Of a stretch of DNA of 64,000 nucleotides, positions 7,626 to 16,361 are shown piece by piece. The DNA lies in assembly GCA_040752855.1 (NCBI GenBank), contig JBFMHP010000019.1, forward strand, positions 186,001 through 250,000. The letters are read 5' to 3'. This DNA is from JBFMHP01 sp040752855 (GTDB taxonomy: Bacteria; Pseudomonadota; Gammaproteobacteria; RBG-16-57-12). Position numbers and translations under genes: made by a program. Each line of letters starts with the position of its first letter. The stretch's first letter is position 1. The notes beneath the pieces are model-generated. The model was given only the letters and a program-made list of their open reading frames with translations, had not been told where the DNA came from and did no database searches.

Positions 7626-9388
7626 TCTTCCACCTCCTTCACACTGGATGCGGGCTGAGACTCTGCCTCTGTTGTTTCAGTCGTAATGGGCCGGATGCGC
7701 GGGGTGTGGCTTTGATAACTATAGAGTTTCGCGTAATAGCCGTTTTGCTCGAGCAAGGCATCGTGGGTACCGGTCTCGATGATACGCCCCTTGTCCATCA
7801 CGATGATGCGGTCGCAATGGCGCACGGTGCTCAGGCGATGGGCGATGATGAAGACGGTGCGATGCTTACAAATGGCCGCCATGTTTTCCTGAATGATGCG
7901 TTCGGACTCGTAGTCAAGCGCGCTGGTGGCCTCATCGAAGATCAAGACGCGCGGGTTGGAGATCAGGGCGCGGGCGATCGCGAGACGCTGGCGCTGGCCG
8001 CCGGAGAGATTGCAGCCCTGCTCGCCGACGAGGGTGTCGTAGCCTTCTTGCAGTTCCAAGATGAATTCATGCGCGCCGGCGAGTTTGGCGGCGGTTACGA
8101 CATACTCCATCGGCAGGCTGGGATTGGAAAGCGCAATGTTCTCGCGGATCGAGCGGTTGAACAAGAAGTTCTCTTGCAATACCACGCCGATGTTGCGCCG
8201 CAGCCAGGCGGTGTCGACCATGGCGAGATCCACCCCATCGACCAGCACCCGGCCCGCCTCGGGGACATAAAGCCGTTGGACCAATTTGGTCAGGGTGCTC
8301 TTGCCGGAGCCGGAGCGGCCGACCAGGCCGACGATCTCGCCGGGTTTGATCCTGAGCGAGATGTCATCCAAGATCACGGGGCCATCGGAACGATAGCGGA
8401 AGCGCACGCGCTCGAAGGCGACCTCCCCTTCCAGCCGTGGGAGCGTGCTGCGATTGGGATTGAAGCCGGGCTCGCGCGGGGTGTTGAGGATATCGCCCAG
8501 GCGCTCCACGGAGATGCCGGCTTGTTGGAAGTCTTGCCACAACTGCACCAGTTTGAGGATCGGGCCGGTGACACGGGAGGCGATCATATAGAAGGCGACC
8601 AGTTGGCCGACGGTGAGCTGGCCGTCGATCACCAGATGTGCGCCCCACCAGATGATGAGCAGGATGGTGAATTTATTGATGAAGCCGGCGATTTGATTGG
8701 CGATGTTCGACAAGTGCTGGGTGCGAAACGAGGCGTGGACATATTTGGCGAGCTGATCCTCCCAGCGGCGTTGCATCTGCGACTCGACCGCCGCGGCCTT
8801 GAGGGTTTCGATGCCGGTGACCGATTCGACCAAGAAGGCTTGATTCTCCGCACCGTGCTGGAATTTTTGGTCCAGGCGGTGACGCAGGATGGGGGTAATA
8901 AAGATCGACAGCGCCACATAAAACGGGATGGTGGCCAACACGATCAGCGTGAGCGTGGGGCTATACCACCACATCACCGCAAAGAACACGAAGGTGAAGC
9001 CGAGATCGATGATGAGGGTGAGGGCCGAGCCGGTGATGAAGTTGCGGATGTTTTCCAGCTCGCGCACCCGCGCCACACTCTGCCCCACTTGCCGCGCCTC
9101 GAAATAGGCCAGCGGCAAAGCGGTCAAATGATTGAACAGGCGTGCGCCGAGTTCGACATCCACCCGGTTGGCGGTGTGTGAGAAAACATAATTGCGCAAG
9201 CCTCCGAGTACGGCCTCGAAGATGGCGACCACCAGAAAGCCGAAGGCCAATACATCCAGCGTGGTGAAGCCTTTGTGGACCAGCACTTTGTCCATCACCA
9301 CTTGGAAGAACAGTGGCGTGACTAGCGCGAAAAGTTGCAGGAAAAACGAGGCGATCAACACCTCGCCGAAGAGTGCGCGGTATTTCAC
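7622..9388 (-). CDS. Type I secretion ABC transporter, membrane and ATPase domains (3' part of split HlyB-type gene)
   Basis: 588 residues carrying the exporter transmembrane domain (~1-280; e.g. GEVLIASFFLQLFALVTPLF) and the nucleotide-binding domain with Walker A GRSGSGKST, signature LSGGQRQRLAIARAL, Walker B VLIFDEATSALD and switch AHRLSTV. A HlyB family member normally has ~700 residues with a C39-like N-terminal domain. That domain is encoded just upstream in another frame, ending GGTTGA-type overlap: the GTG of this frame overlaps the TGA of the upstream frame (GTGA). Restoring one T in GATTTCAG at ~9402-9409 would give a continuous DFQRFIPSLVKYRALFGE, typical of HlyB. Either the gene is broken, the reading is in error, or two polypeptides are made by coupling. 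Confidence 0.9.
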   Translation of the reverse strand: MKYRALFGEVLIASFFLQLFALVTPLFFQVVMDKVLVHKGFTTLDVLAFGFLVVAIFEAVLGGLRNYVFSHTANRVDVELGARLFNHLTALPLAYFEARQVGQSVARVRELENIRNFITGSALTLIIDLGFTFVFFAVMWWYSPTLTLIVLATIPFYVALSIFITPILRHRLDQKFQHGAENQAFLVESVTGIETLKAAAVESQMQRRWEDQLAKYVHASFRTQHLSNIANQIAGFINKFTILLIIWWGAHLVIDGQLTVGQLVAFYMIASRVTGPILKLVQLWQDFQQAGISVERLGDILNTPREPGFNPNRSTLPRLEGEVAFERVRFRYRSDGPVILDDISLRIKPGEIVGLVGRSGSGKSTLTKLVQRLYVPEAGRVLVDGVDLAMVDTAWLRRNIGVVLQENFLFNRSIRENIALSNPSLPMEYVVTAAKLAGAHEFILELQEGYDTLVGEQGCNLSGGQRQRLAIARALISNPRVLIFDEATSALDYESERIIQENMAAICKHRTVFIIAHRLSTVRHCDRIIVMDKGRIIETGTHDALLEQNGYYAKLYSYQSHTPRIRPITTETTEAESQPASSVKEVEE

Positions 9389-9840
9389 CAGCGAGGGGAT
9401 GAACCGCTGAAATCAAAACGCCGTGATTGGCCCAACACACCACCGCGGCGCGTGAGCAGAATGAGTTCGCCGTTCCAAAGGCTATTGAGTTCGTCAGAGG
9501 TAATGCTGCGCGGTGCGGCGGCCCCTGCTTCGTGTATCAGGACTTTACCGGGTGTGTCACCTTGAGGCTTGGCCGCGCGAGCGATGATGATATATTGGCC
9601 GTCATGCGTCTTAGCAATCGCGGGTAAGATTTCATCGCGCAGCTTGGTGAAGGAGGTTTGATGCAGGCGCGCCTTGAAACCCAAGGCCTTGGCGGCGCGG
9701 AGGATGGCGGTATCGGAGAGCGGCTGATCGCCTTCGGCGAACTGGTGCCGTAACTGCTCCACATCGGCCGGCACTTGGTGAAAACGGGCTAATGTCACCA
9801 GCGCGAACAGGCCGCTATCCATACCTACACCATTAGCCAT
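9385..9840 (-). CDS. C39-peptidase-like domain of the split HlyB-type exporter
   Basis: About 151 residues from ATG 9840 (chosen over an upstream TTG because AAAGGAAAGGG precedes it). The sequence MDSGLFALVTLARFHQVPAD resembles the C39-like domain of RTX exporters. The catalytic Cys of true C39 peptidases is replaced (DSGLFAL), as in HlyB-type proteins where this domain binds unfolded substrate instead of cutting it. The frame ends RRFDFSGSSPRW, overlapping the next frame as GTGA. See the adjoining entry for the frameshift argument. Confidence 0.85.
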   Translation of the reverse strand: MANGVGMDSGLFALVTLARFHQVPADVEQLRHQFAEGDQPLSDTAILRAAKALGFKARLHQTSFTKLRDEILPAIAKTHDGQYIIIARAAKPQGDTPGKVLIHEAGAAAPRSITSDELNSLWNGELILLTRRGGVLGQSRRFDFSGSSPRW

Positions 9841-10409
9841 TCCTAATGATCCCTTTCCTTTGACTACTTCAACCACATCCAATCAGTGCGTTGCCTGAGA
9901 GTAGTGTCTTTTCTAAATTGCGTCAATACCGATAGCGGTCCTCCTGCCTGTATCCCTGACAAACGCGGTTAAGAGAGGCATGAGGTGCGGGGGTCATGGG
10001 AGCAGGTCGGAATTTTTGATCCCCTCATCCTGAACTTATCGACTCTGGTTCCGAACTTCGTACCGACTCCATCCATGGAGTCGTCCCAGAGGGAGAAGGG
10101 ACGCTCTCGTTCACGTGCTTTGAGTTCCAGAATGAAGCACTGCACTAGAAAATTCACCGTTTAGGAAAACCTTGAATGACGGAATGCGCCGGGATGGTAT
10201 TACAAAGAAATGTGTTAGCAGCTTGCTGAAAAATGGCTTTTAGTCCCTTCTCCCACAGGGAGAAGGCTAGGATGAGGGGATAAAATCAGCAGTTACAGTA
10301 CATTTATCCCCTCACCCCTGCCCTCTCCCTGAGGGAGAGGGAGTTTTTCAGCAGCCTGTTAGGACTTCAGTTTTCAGAACAGTAAAGCGCATTTGATCCG
10401 CGCCTTTGT
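9841..10409. other. Intergenic region with palindromic repeats
   Basis: No convincing gene. At 10021-10101 lies a degenerate palindromic element starting CCCCTCATCCT and ending CCCAGAGGGAGAAGGGAC, with an internal perfect dyad GACTCCATccATGGAGTC (10065-10082). A more complete element follows at 10213-10364. A 62-codon open frame at 9969-10157 lies over the repeat and is not supported. Confidence 0.6.
10213..10364. mobile_element. MITE-like palindromic element
   Basis: A 152-base element with imperfect terminal inverted repeats: TGTTAGCAGCTTGCTGAAAAA on the left and the complement of TCCTAACAGGCTGCTGAAAA on the right (16 of 21 positions agree). Inside are two hairpins, CCCTTCTCCCacaGGGAGAAGG and CCCTCTCCCTgaGGGAGAGGG. 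It lies just beyond the stop of the GspE-like gene and the hairpins could also end transcription. No transposase. Confidence 0.6.
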
Positions 10410-12659
10410 CTACCCCAGCCGCACTCGGTAGACCTCTTCCAGTGAAGTCTCTTTCGTGTAGGCACGACGCAAGGCATTTTGCGTGAGTGAAACCATGCCG
10501 TTTTCGATGGCCTTTTTGTAGATGGTTTCCGTGCTGGCGCGCTGTTCGATCAAGGTGCGCAGTTCGGAGCTCATGGTGAGCAGTTCATACACGGCCATGC
10601 GCCCACTGTAGCCAATATGATGACACTGGTCACAACCACGGCCACGATAGAATACTGCGTCCTCGGGGACATTGAGTGAACGGCGCATGGTCCGGTTGAC
10701 CGGCTCCACTTCGAGACATTGCGGACAGTTCTTGCGCACCAGCCGCTGCGCGAGCACGCCGATGACCGTCGAGCTGACCAGATAAGGCTCCACCCCCATT
10801 TCGAGCAGACGGGTGATGGTTCCCGCCGCGCTGTTGGTATGCAGCGTGGTCAGCACCAAATGTCCGGTGAGCGCACTTTCCACGGCGATCTTGGCGGTTT
10901 CGCCATCGCGGATCTCGCCCACCATGATGACATCCGGATCGTGGCGCAGGATGTGGCGCAAGGATTCGGCGAACGTATATCCGAGATTTGCGCGCACATG
11001 AATCTGCTCGATGCCATCGATTTGATATTCGACCGGATCTTCGACCGTGATGATGTTGACGTTTTGCGTGATGACTTCCTGCAACGCGGCATAGAGCGTC
11101 GTGGTTTTTCCGGAACCCGTCGGCCCGGTGACCAGCAGCATGCCGTAGTTCATGTGGAGCAGATCGCGAAAGATTTCCTCGTCGGTTTCTGAAAATCCCA
11201 ACTGAGAAATTTCCCGCAAACCGACCTTGGTGTTGAGCAGACGCAACACCACGCTTTCGCCGTTGATCGTCGGAATGACCGAGATGCGCAGATCCACCAG
11301 CCCATCCCGGTCGCTGATTCGGGTTCTGCCGTCCTGCGGCAAACGGCGCTCGGTGATATCCATGCGCCCGAGGATCTTGATACGGCTGACGACAGCCGGA
11401 AGCAGGCTGCGCGAAAAGGAGCGGATCTTGATCAGGGTGCCATCGATGCGATAAAGCATGTGCACTTCATGCTCTAGCGGCCGGATGTGAATATCCGAGG
11501 CCTTCTTGCGGATCGCGTCGATGATGATACCATTGACCAGACGCACGATCGGCATCTCGGAGGCCAGCCGCATCGCTTCCTGGATATCGACGATCTCATC
11601 GTCGGAGAACTTGGCGCGCTGCTCCTCGGCCACATTCAATTCATCGACCAAACGCGCATCACTGCCGTAATACTTGTCCAAGGCCAGTTCGATTTCTTCC
11701 CGTGAGGACACCGCGATCTCGATCTGCTTGCCGCTGATAAACCGCAGCATGCCGATGGCTTCCACATTGGTGGGGTCCTCTACGGTGACAACAATCCGGT
11801 CCCGATACTGGGCGAGCGGCAGCATCATGTACTTGCAGGCCATTTGCCCCGGCACCACATTCAGCAGATAGTGATCGATTTCGAAATCCTTCAGCACTAC
11901 ATAGGGGATGCCGAATTTCTGCGCCAGCTTGAGATGCACGTCTTTGGAGCTGACCGCGCCCATGCCCTCGAGTATCGCCCCGAGTTTTTTCCACTTTTCG
12001 ATCTTCTGCTGCTCCAATGCGCGCGCCAGCGTATCCGCGCTGATCAGCCCGCTTTCGACCAGCAATTCACCGATGCGATGATGGTCGTAATACTGAAGAT
12101 GATGTGCCGCGTACTGGGTTTGCTTGTCGAGAAAGCCGACCAACTCCTGCGGGGTGCGAATCTGGAATGCCGGGTCGGCGATCTTGGCCGCGGGCGCTTG
12201 GGGCGGCTTTTCCGTGGCCGGCACGCCGAGCGTGAAACCGCTTACTTGAACATTGGGGATGAATACGCGTTTGACGAGGCGATCCACATGCAATACAAAC
12301 AAGTGCAAACCACACGCATCTTTTTCGTGGGCGCACAATCTGCCCGCCAGGGATTTGCCGTCGGTGTAATCGGTTTGGAACGTCTTCAGCGGGATGGCGC
12401 CGCCCGCAGATTGCTCCGCCAGTTTGAATCGTTGCTTGAACTCGAGGATGCGCAGATTGTGGAATGGGATGCGCACGGCGATATCGTCTACGCCCATGAG
12501 GATGGCGCATTGTTCTTGGCCGCTCAGACCGAGCAGCTCACCCGTCTGTTCGCCGCCGGACAGCAAATGGGCGGTCGCCTGCCGGGAGAGATGCGACGTC
12601 CCGATCATGGACACACACTGCGGAATCTCCGGCAGCGGATTGAACTCGACATGCTCCAC
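10410..12659 (-). CDS. GspE/PilB-family secretion ATPase with N-terminal extension
   Basis: A 749-residue hexameric ATPase of the type II secretion/type IV pilus family. Residues ~1-190 have no family I recognise. A GspE N-terminal domain follows (RIGELLVESGLISADTLARA and FGIPYVVLKDFEID), then the ATPase with Walker A GPTGSGKTTTLYAAL, Asp box, Walker B DPDVIMVGEIRDGETA, His box TLHTNSAAGTITRLLEMG, and a zinc-type CPQC...CDQC pair. Family members are usually ~560-600 residues, so the extension is notable. The start is GTG with GAGGGA upstream. No pilin, GspF or GspD gene is adjacent, so the partner machine is unknown. Palindromic elements flank the gene on both sides. Confidence 0.85.
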   Translation of the reverse strand: MEHVEFNPLPEIPQCVSMIGTSHLSRQATAHLLSGGEQTGELLGLSGQEQCAILMGVDDIAVRIPFHNLRILEFKQRFKLAEQSAGGAIPLKTFQTDYTDGKSLAGRLCAHEKDACGLHLFVLHVDRLVKRVFIPNVQVSGFTLGVPATEKPPQAPAAKIADPAFQIRTPQELVGFLDKQTQYAAHHLQYYDHHRIGELLVESGLISADTLARALEQQKIEKWKKLGAILEGMGAVSSKDVHLKLAQKFGIPYVVLKDFEIDHYLLNVVPGQMACKYMMLPLAQYRDRIVVTVEDPTNVEAIGMLRFISGKQIEIAVSSREEIELALDKYYGSDARLVDELNVAEEQRAKFSDDEIVDIQEAMRLASEMPIVRLVNGIIIDAIRKKASDIHIRPLEHEVHMLYRIDGTLIKIRSFSRSLLPAVVSRIKILGRMDITERRLPQDGRTRISDRDGLVDLRISVIPTINGESVVLRLLNTKVGLREISQLGFSETDEEIFRDLLHMNYGMLLVTGPTGSGKTTTLYAALQEVITQNVNIITVEDPVEYQIDGIEQIHVRANLGYTFAESLRHILRHDPDVIMVGEIRDGETAKIAVESALTGHLVLTTLHTNSAAGTITRLLEMGVEPYLVSSTVIGVLAQRLVRKNCPQCLEVEPVNRTMRRSLNVPEDAVFYRGRGCDQCHHIGYSGRMAVYELLTMSSELRTLIEQRASTETIYKKAIENGMVSLTQNALRRAYTKETSLEEVYRVRLG

Positions 12660-12742
12660 CGCATATCCCTCTAGGACCTGGATTTCGCCAGGTTATCGGT
12701 ATTCTCAAGAATACATTTACAAAGAAATGTAGTAACAGAGCC

Positions 12743-12921
12743 GAATGGCAGTTACTTAAGACGATGCATTTCCTTCCCCCTTGACGGGGGGAGGGTTAGG
12801 GTGGGGGTGAAATAGTGAACAGTGCACTGAAATATCGGTGCACTCACCCTCCCCCTAGCCCCCTCCCGTCACGGGAGGGGGGACGAAATTTCATGGAGTT
12901 GAGCTTAAGTAAGCGCCATTC
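12743..12921. mobile_element. MITE-like element with 18-base terminal inverted repeats
   Basis: Left end GAATGGCAGTTACTTAAG (12743-12760); right end CTTAAGTAAGCGCCATTC (12904-12921), whose complement GAATGGCGCTTACTTAAG differs at two positions. The interior is a long imperfect palindrome of CCTTCCCCCTTGACGGGGGG against the CCCTCCCGTCACGGGAGGGG side. It encodes nothing and needs a transposase in trans. No clear target-site duplication. Together with flanking sequence it fills the 12660-13066 gap between the GspE-like gene and der. Confidence 0.7.
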
Positions 12922-13066
12922 GTATTATATGAGGTCTCCATGAGATGGTTTCTTAGCCCCCTCCCCCGCGGGCAGGATAGGAAACGTATTCAACGGCCTT
13001 TTCGCATCTCGTAAAGTATGAGACTTTTTGTGTAGCTTTTAGCAACCGATAAACACAGAGCTGCAC

Positions 13067-14455
13067 CTACTTTCTGGTGTGCTTCATCAATCGGCGTTTC
13101 TTGCGCACCTGACGCTCCGTCAAGGTGTTGCGCCGGCCCGCGAACGGATTTTTTCCCGAGCGGAACTCAAGCTTGATCGGTGTGCCTTCGATGCGCAGCG
13201 CCTTGCGGTAGACATTGCTCAAGTAGCGTTTGTAGGCGTCGGGCACCGCCTCGGCTTGATTGCCGTGGATGACGATCAGCGGCGGATTCTTGCCGCCTTG
13301 ATGCGCGTAGCGCAACTTGATGCGACGGCCTTTGACCAGCGGCGGTTGATGCGCCTGCAACGCATCCTCCAGAATCCGCGTCAGCACGGGCGTGGGCATG
13401 TCGAGATTGGCCGAGGCATGAGCGCGATCAATGGATTCATATAGATTGCCCACGCCGCTGCCGTGCAGCGCGGAGATGAAATGGAATTTTGCGAAATCGA
13501 TAAAATCGAACCGCAGCTCAAGATCATGTCTGAGCTTGTCCTTCTCCTCCGGCGTCATCCCATCCCACTTATTGACCGCGATGACGATCGCGCGCCCCGC
13601 GTGGAGGACTAGGCCAAGCAGGCTCGCGTCCTGCTCCGTCACGCCCTCGCGGGCATCGAGCACCAGAATCACCACATGCGCGGTCTCGATCGCTTGCAGC
13701 GTTTTGATCACGCTGAAGCGTTCCACACCTTCCTCAACGCTGCGCTTGCGGCGCATGCCGGCGGTGTCGATCAAGGTGTAGCGACTGCCATGATGTTCGA
13801 ACGGGATGCTGATGCTATCGCGCGTGGTGCCGGGCTGATCGTAGACCACCACGCGTTCCTCGCCGAGCATGCGGTTGACCAGCGTGGATTTGCCGACATT
13901 GGGCCGACCCACCACGGCGATCTTGATGCCGGCATCCTCTTCGACGGTTTGTTCTTCCCCAACCGCTTCTTCCGCCGGAAGGACGTATTCGATCAACGCG
14001 CTCACGCCGCGGCCGTGCGCGGCGGCGATGGGATAGCACTCGCCGAGACCGAGCGCATAGAAATCGGATTTGGCCACCTCCGCATCGATGCCATCGGTCT
14101 TATTGACGACCAGAAACACCGGCTTGCCCGACTGGCGCAGCCGCTGGGCGATGGCCTGATCACCAGGGGTCAATCCGCCCTTGCCGTCCACGAGAAACAG
14201 CACGCGGTCGGCCTCGGCGATGGCTTGCAGCGTCTGCTGCGCCATTTCGCCGTCGATGCCGCGCTCATCGCCGCTCAAGCCCCCAGTATCGACGACGATA
14301 TAGTGGCGCTCGCCCAAGCGGCCAGTGCCGTAGATGCGATCGCGCGTCACCCCGGGTTGATCGGCGACGATGGCGTCGCGCGTTTTGGTGAGACAGTTGA
14401 ACAGCGTGGATTTACCCACGTTGGGGCGCCCGACGAGGGCGATGACAGGCAGCAT
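13067..14455 (-). CDS. der: GTPase Der (EngA), 50S ribosome assembly
   Basis: 462 residues with two tandem GTPase domains and a C-terminal KH-like domain, the arrangement unique to Der, which acts in late 50S subunit maturation. The first domain has GRPNVGKSTLFN, DTGG and NKTD; the second has GRPNVGKSTLVN, DTAGMRRKR and NKWD. The tail is basic (VRKKRRLMKHTRK). It is the last gene of the minus-strand cluster, five bases after bamB, an order common in gammaproteobacteria. Confidence 0.97.
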   Translation of the reverse strand: MLPVIALVGRPNVGKSTLFNCLTKTRDAIVADQPGVTRDRIYGTGRLGERHYIVVDTGGLSGDERGIDGEMAQQTLQAIAEADRVLFLVDGKGGLTPGDQAIAQRLRQSGKPVFLVVNKTDGIDAEVAKSDFYALGLGECYPIAAAHGRGVSALIEYVLPAEEAVGEEQTVEEDAGIKIAVVGRPNVGKSTLVNRMLGEERVVVYDQPGTTRDSISIPFEHHGSRYTLIDTAGMRRKRSVEEGVERFSVIKTLQAIETAHVVILVLDAREGVTEQDASLLGLVLHAGRAIVIAVNKWDGMTPEEKDKLRHDLELRFDFIDFAKFHFISALHGSGVGNLYESIDRAHASANLDMPTPVLTRILEDALQAHQPPLVKGRRIKLRYAHQGGKNPPLIVIHGNQAEAVPDAYKRYLSNVYRKALRIEGTPIKLEFRSGKNPFAGRRNTLTERQVRKKRRLMKHTRK

Positions 14456-14460
14456 GACGA

Positions 14461-15705
14461 TTAGTGTTCCTGAGACAGATTGAAGGCCACGACGCGTCCC
14501 TTATTGTCGGTGGCGACCAGCATGTCTTCAACTGAAAGCGGCGGCACGGTCAATCCGGTGACCACCGTGTAATGATCGGGCAAGCCACTGCGATTGTAGT
14601 CGTCCCATACATCGAGATCGAGACCGTAATAATGATCGATCACATATTGCAGCGTCATCTGCGCGGCCTTCGCGCCGGTCTGGCGGTCCAGCCAATACAG
14701 ATTGCCCTGCTGATCGCCGAGAACCAAGTAGTTCTGATAGACAGTCGGCTTGGTCAGCAATTTGGCGCCGAGCTGATCCTGCTTCCACACCGCCACACCG
14801 CTCTGGCGGTCGATGGCGTGGACCGCGCCGTCAGCATCCGAGACATAAATAAACCGCTCATCGAACGTCATGCCCGCGTAGGATGACAAATCCTTGGACC
14901 AGAGCATGCGTCCTTGCGCCAAATCCACCGCCACCAAGCGGCCATGATAGGCGACGGCATAGACCACCTGTTGATCGATGAGCGCCTCGGCATCGATATC
15001 GACGATGCGCTTGAGTTCGGATCGGCCTTGCGGAAAGGCCACCGCTAGTTCCCACAACACACTGCCGTTGGCAATGTCGAGCGCGACCAGTTTGCCGCTG
15101 GCAAAGCCGGTGACCACCATGCCGTTGCCGGCGGCCACCGGGCTGTTCGTGCCGCGCAAGGTCAGCACCGGCACGGTGCGCTGTTCGGTCCACAGCGTCT
15201 TGCCGGAATTCGCATCGAGACCAAACACTTTTCCATCATTGGTCTGCACGACCACCACACCGCGCTCTAGCAAGGGGCTGCCCAGGATTTCGCTCGACAA
15301 CCTCTGCCGCCAGCGCACGGCCCCGTCGGCGGCATTGAGCGCGATGAGACTGGCCTCATCGGTGCCGAGCAGAACCGTGTTGTCGCGATAATACAAACCT
15401 CCGGTGATGTGTTCGTCGATCTCCGTCTGCCAGCGCTCTTGTCCGCTCTTGCTGTCGAAGGCCGTCACCTTGCCGCGCCAGTCCGCCGAAAAGATCTGAC
15501 TTTGATCGCTGGCGAGCTGGAGCTTTAAGTAATGCTTGCCGAATCCGGAGCCGTTGCGTGCTGTCCACAAGGTATGGATCGGCACCCGCTCCGATTGTGC
15601 ATCGGGCGATGCCGTCGAGTCGCGCGAAGGCGCGGCTAAAACCCCGGCGGGGAGCCACAGCAGGACCGCAACCACGCTTGCCTTCAAGGCATCGAAAAAA
15701 TGCAT
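14461..15705 (-). CDS. bamB: Outer-membrane assembly factor BamB
   Basis: A 414-residue PQQ-type beta-propeller of the BAM complex, which folds beta-barrel proteins into the outer membrane. The family signature GKHYLKLQLA and repeated propeller motifs (ADWRGKVTAFDSKSGQERW, TNDGKVFGLDANSGKTLW, DADGAVHAIDRQSGVAVW) are clear. The N-terminus is a signal peptide (VVAVLLWLPAGVLAAPS) without the cysteine of a lipobox, whereas BamB is normally a lipoprotein. It lies two bases after yfgM and five before der, almost certainly in one transcript. Confidence 0.93.
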   Translation of the reverse strand: MHFFDALKASVVAVLLWLPAGVLAAPSRDSTASPDAQSERVPIHTLWTARNGSGFGKHYLKLQLASDQSQIFSADWRGKVTAFDSKSGQERWQTEIDEHITGGLYYRDNTVLLGTDEASLIALNAADGAVRWRQRLSSEILGSPLLERGVVVVQTNDGKVFGLDANSGKTLWTEQRTVPVLTLRGTNSPVAAGNGMVVTGFASGKLVALDIANGSVLWELAVAFPQGRSELKRIVDIDAEALIDQQVVYAVAYHGRLVAVDLAQGRMLWSKDLSSYAGMTFDERFIYVSDADGAVHAIDRQSGVAVWKQDQLGAKLLTKPTVYQNYLVLGDQQGNLYWLDRQTGAKAAQMTLQYVIDHYYGLDLDVWDDYNRSGLPDHYTVVTGLTVPPLSVEDMLVATDNKGRVVAFNLSQEH

Positions 15706-15707
15706 TA

Positions 15708-16334
15708 CTAAATGTTTTCCAATTTCAGATTGAGAATCGATTGGCGCGTGCTACCGCCCTCGCCGATCGTGTCGAGCGCCTTCTGATAGGCCTCCTTGGC
15801 CTTGGCGGGCTCATTCGAGCGCACATAGGCATCACCCAGGGTCTCGCTGACCAAACTGGCGAACGATGCGTCGGTAATCTCATTCAACCACTTGATGGCT
15901 TCCTCGCTCTGCCCTTCGCCGATCAAAATCTTCGCCAGGCGCAGTTTGGCCATGTTTTTCAATTCGGGCAGGTCCGCCTTGTCGATCACCCAGCGCAGAT
16001 GCGCGCGCGCGGCAACCTTGTCGCCTTGCTCGAATTTCGCCGTAGCCAGATTGAGCGCGGCAAGTTGCGCATACACGGTGTCCGCATATTGCCCGACGAT
16101 CACCCCGCCGCCCTTCTCGACCTCATCCCACTTGCCAAGCACGACATTATCCAGCATCTCCAGATACGCGGCGGAGGCCTGATCGAGCTCCGCGTGGCGG
16201 TTTTGTTGCCAGAGTTGGTACGCAAACAATGCGCCCAATCCGATCAACACACCGGCGATGAGCGACTTGCCGTTCTCCTTCCAGAAATTGCGCAGTGTGT
16301 CGAGCTGTTCCTGTTCAGTATTGTCAAACGCCAC
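15708..16334 (-). CDS. yfgM: YfgM-family TPR protein, SecYEG ancillary subunit
   Basis: 208 residues. A cytoplasmic N-terminus (TEQEQLDTLRNFWKENGK) is followed by one membrane helix (SLIAGVLIGLGALFAYQLW) and a periplasmic TPR-like domain ending in ETLGDAYVRSNEPAKAKEAY. In enterobacteria YfgM associates with SecYEG and the periplasmic chaperone PpiD. The start is GTG, preceded by AGGAGAG. Position between hisS and bamB is the conserved gammaproteobacterial order. Confidence 0.93.
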   Translation of the reverse strand: MAFDNTEQEQLDTLRNFWKENGKSLIAGVLIGLGALFAYQLWQQNRHAELDQASAAYLEMLDNVVLGKWDEVEKGGGVIVGQYADTVYAQLAALNLATAKFEQGDKVAARAHLRWVIDKADLPELKNMAKLRLAKILIGEGQSEEAIKWLNEITDASFASLVSETLGDAYVRSNEPAKAKEAYQKALDTIGEGGSTRQSILNLKLENI

Positions 16335-16361
16335 TTCAATGCTCTCCTACAATGATTCGAA

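Noticed and set aside
7364..9181. Plus-strand open frame of ~605 codons
   Set aside because: Antisense to the ABC exporter with all its motifs; no domain of its own.
9969..10157. 62-codon frame in the intergenic region
   Set aside because: It lies over a degenerate palindromic element and has no domain.
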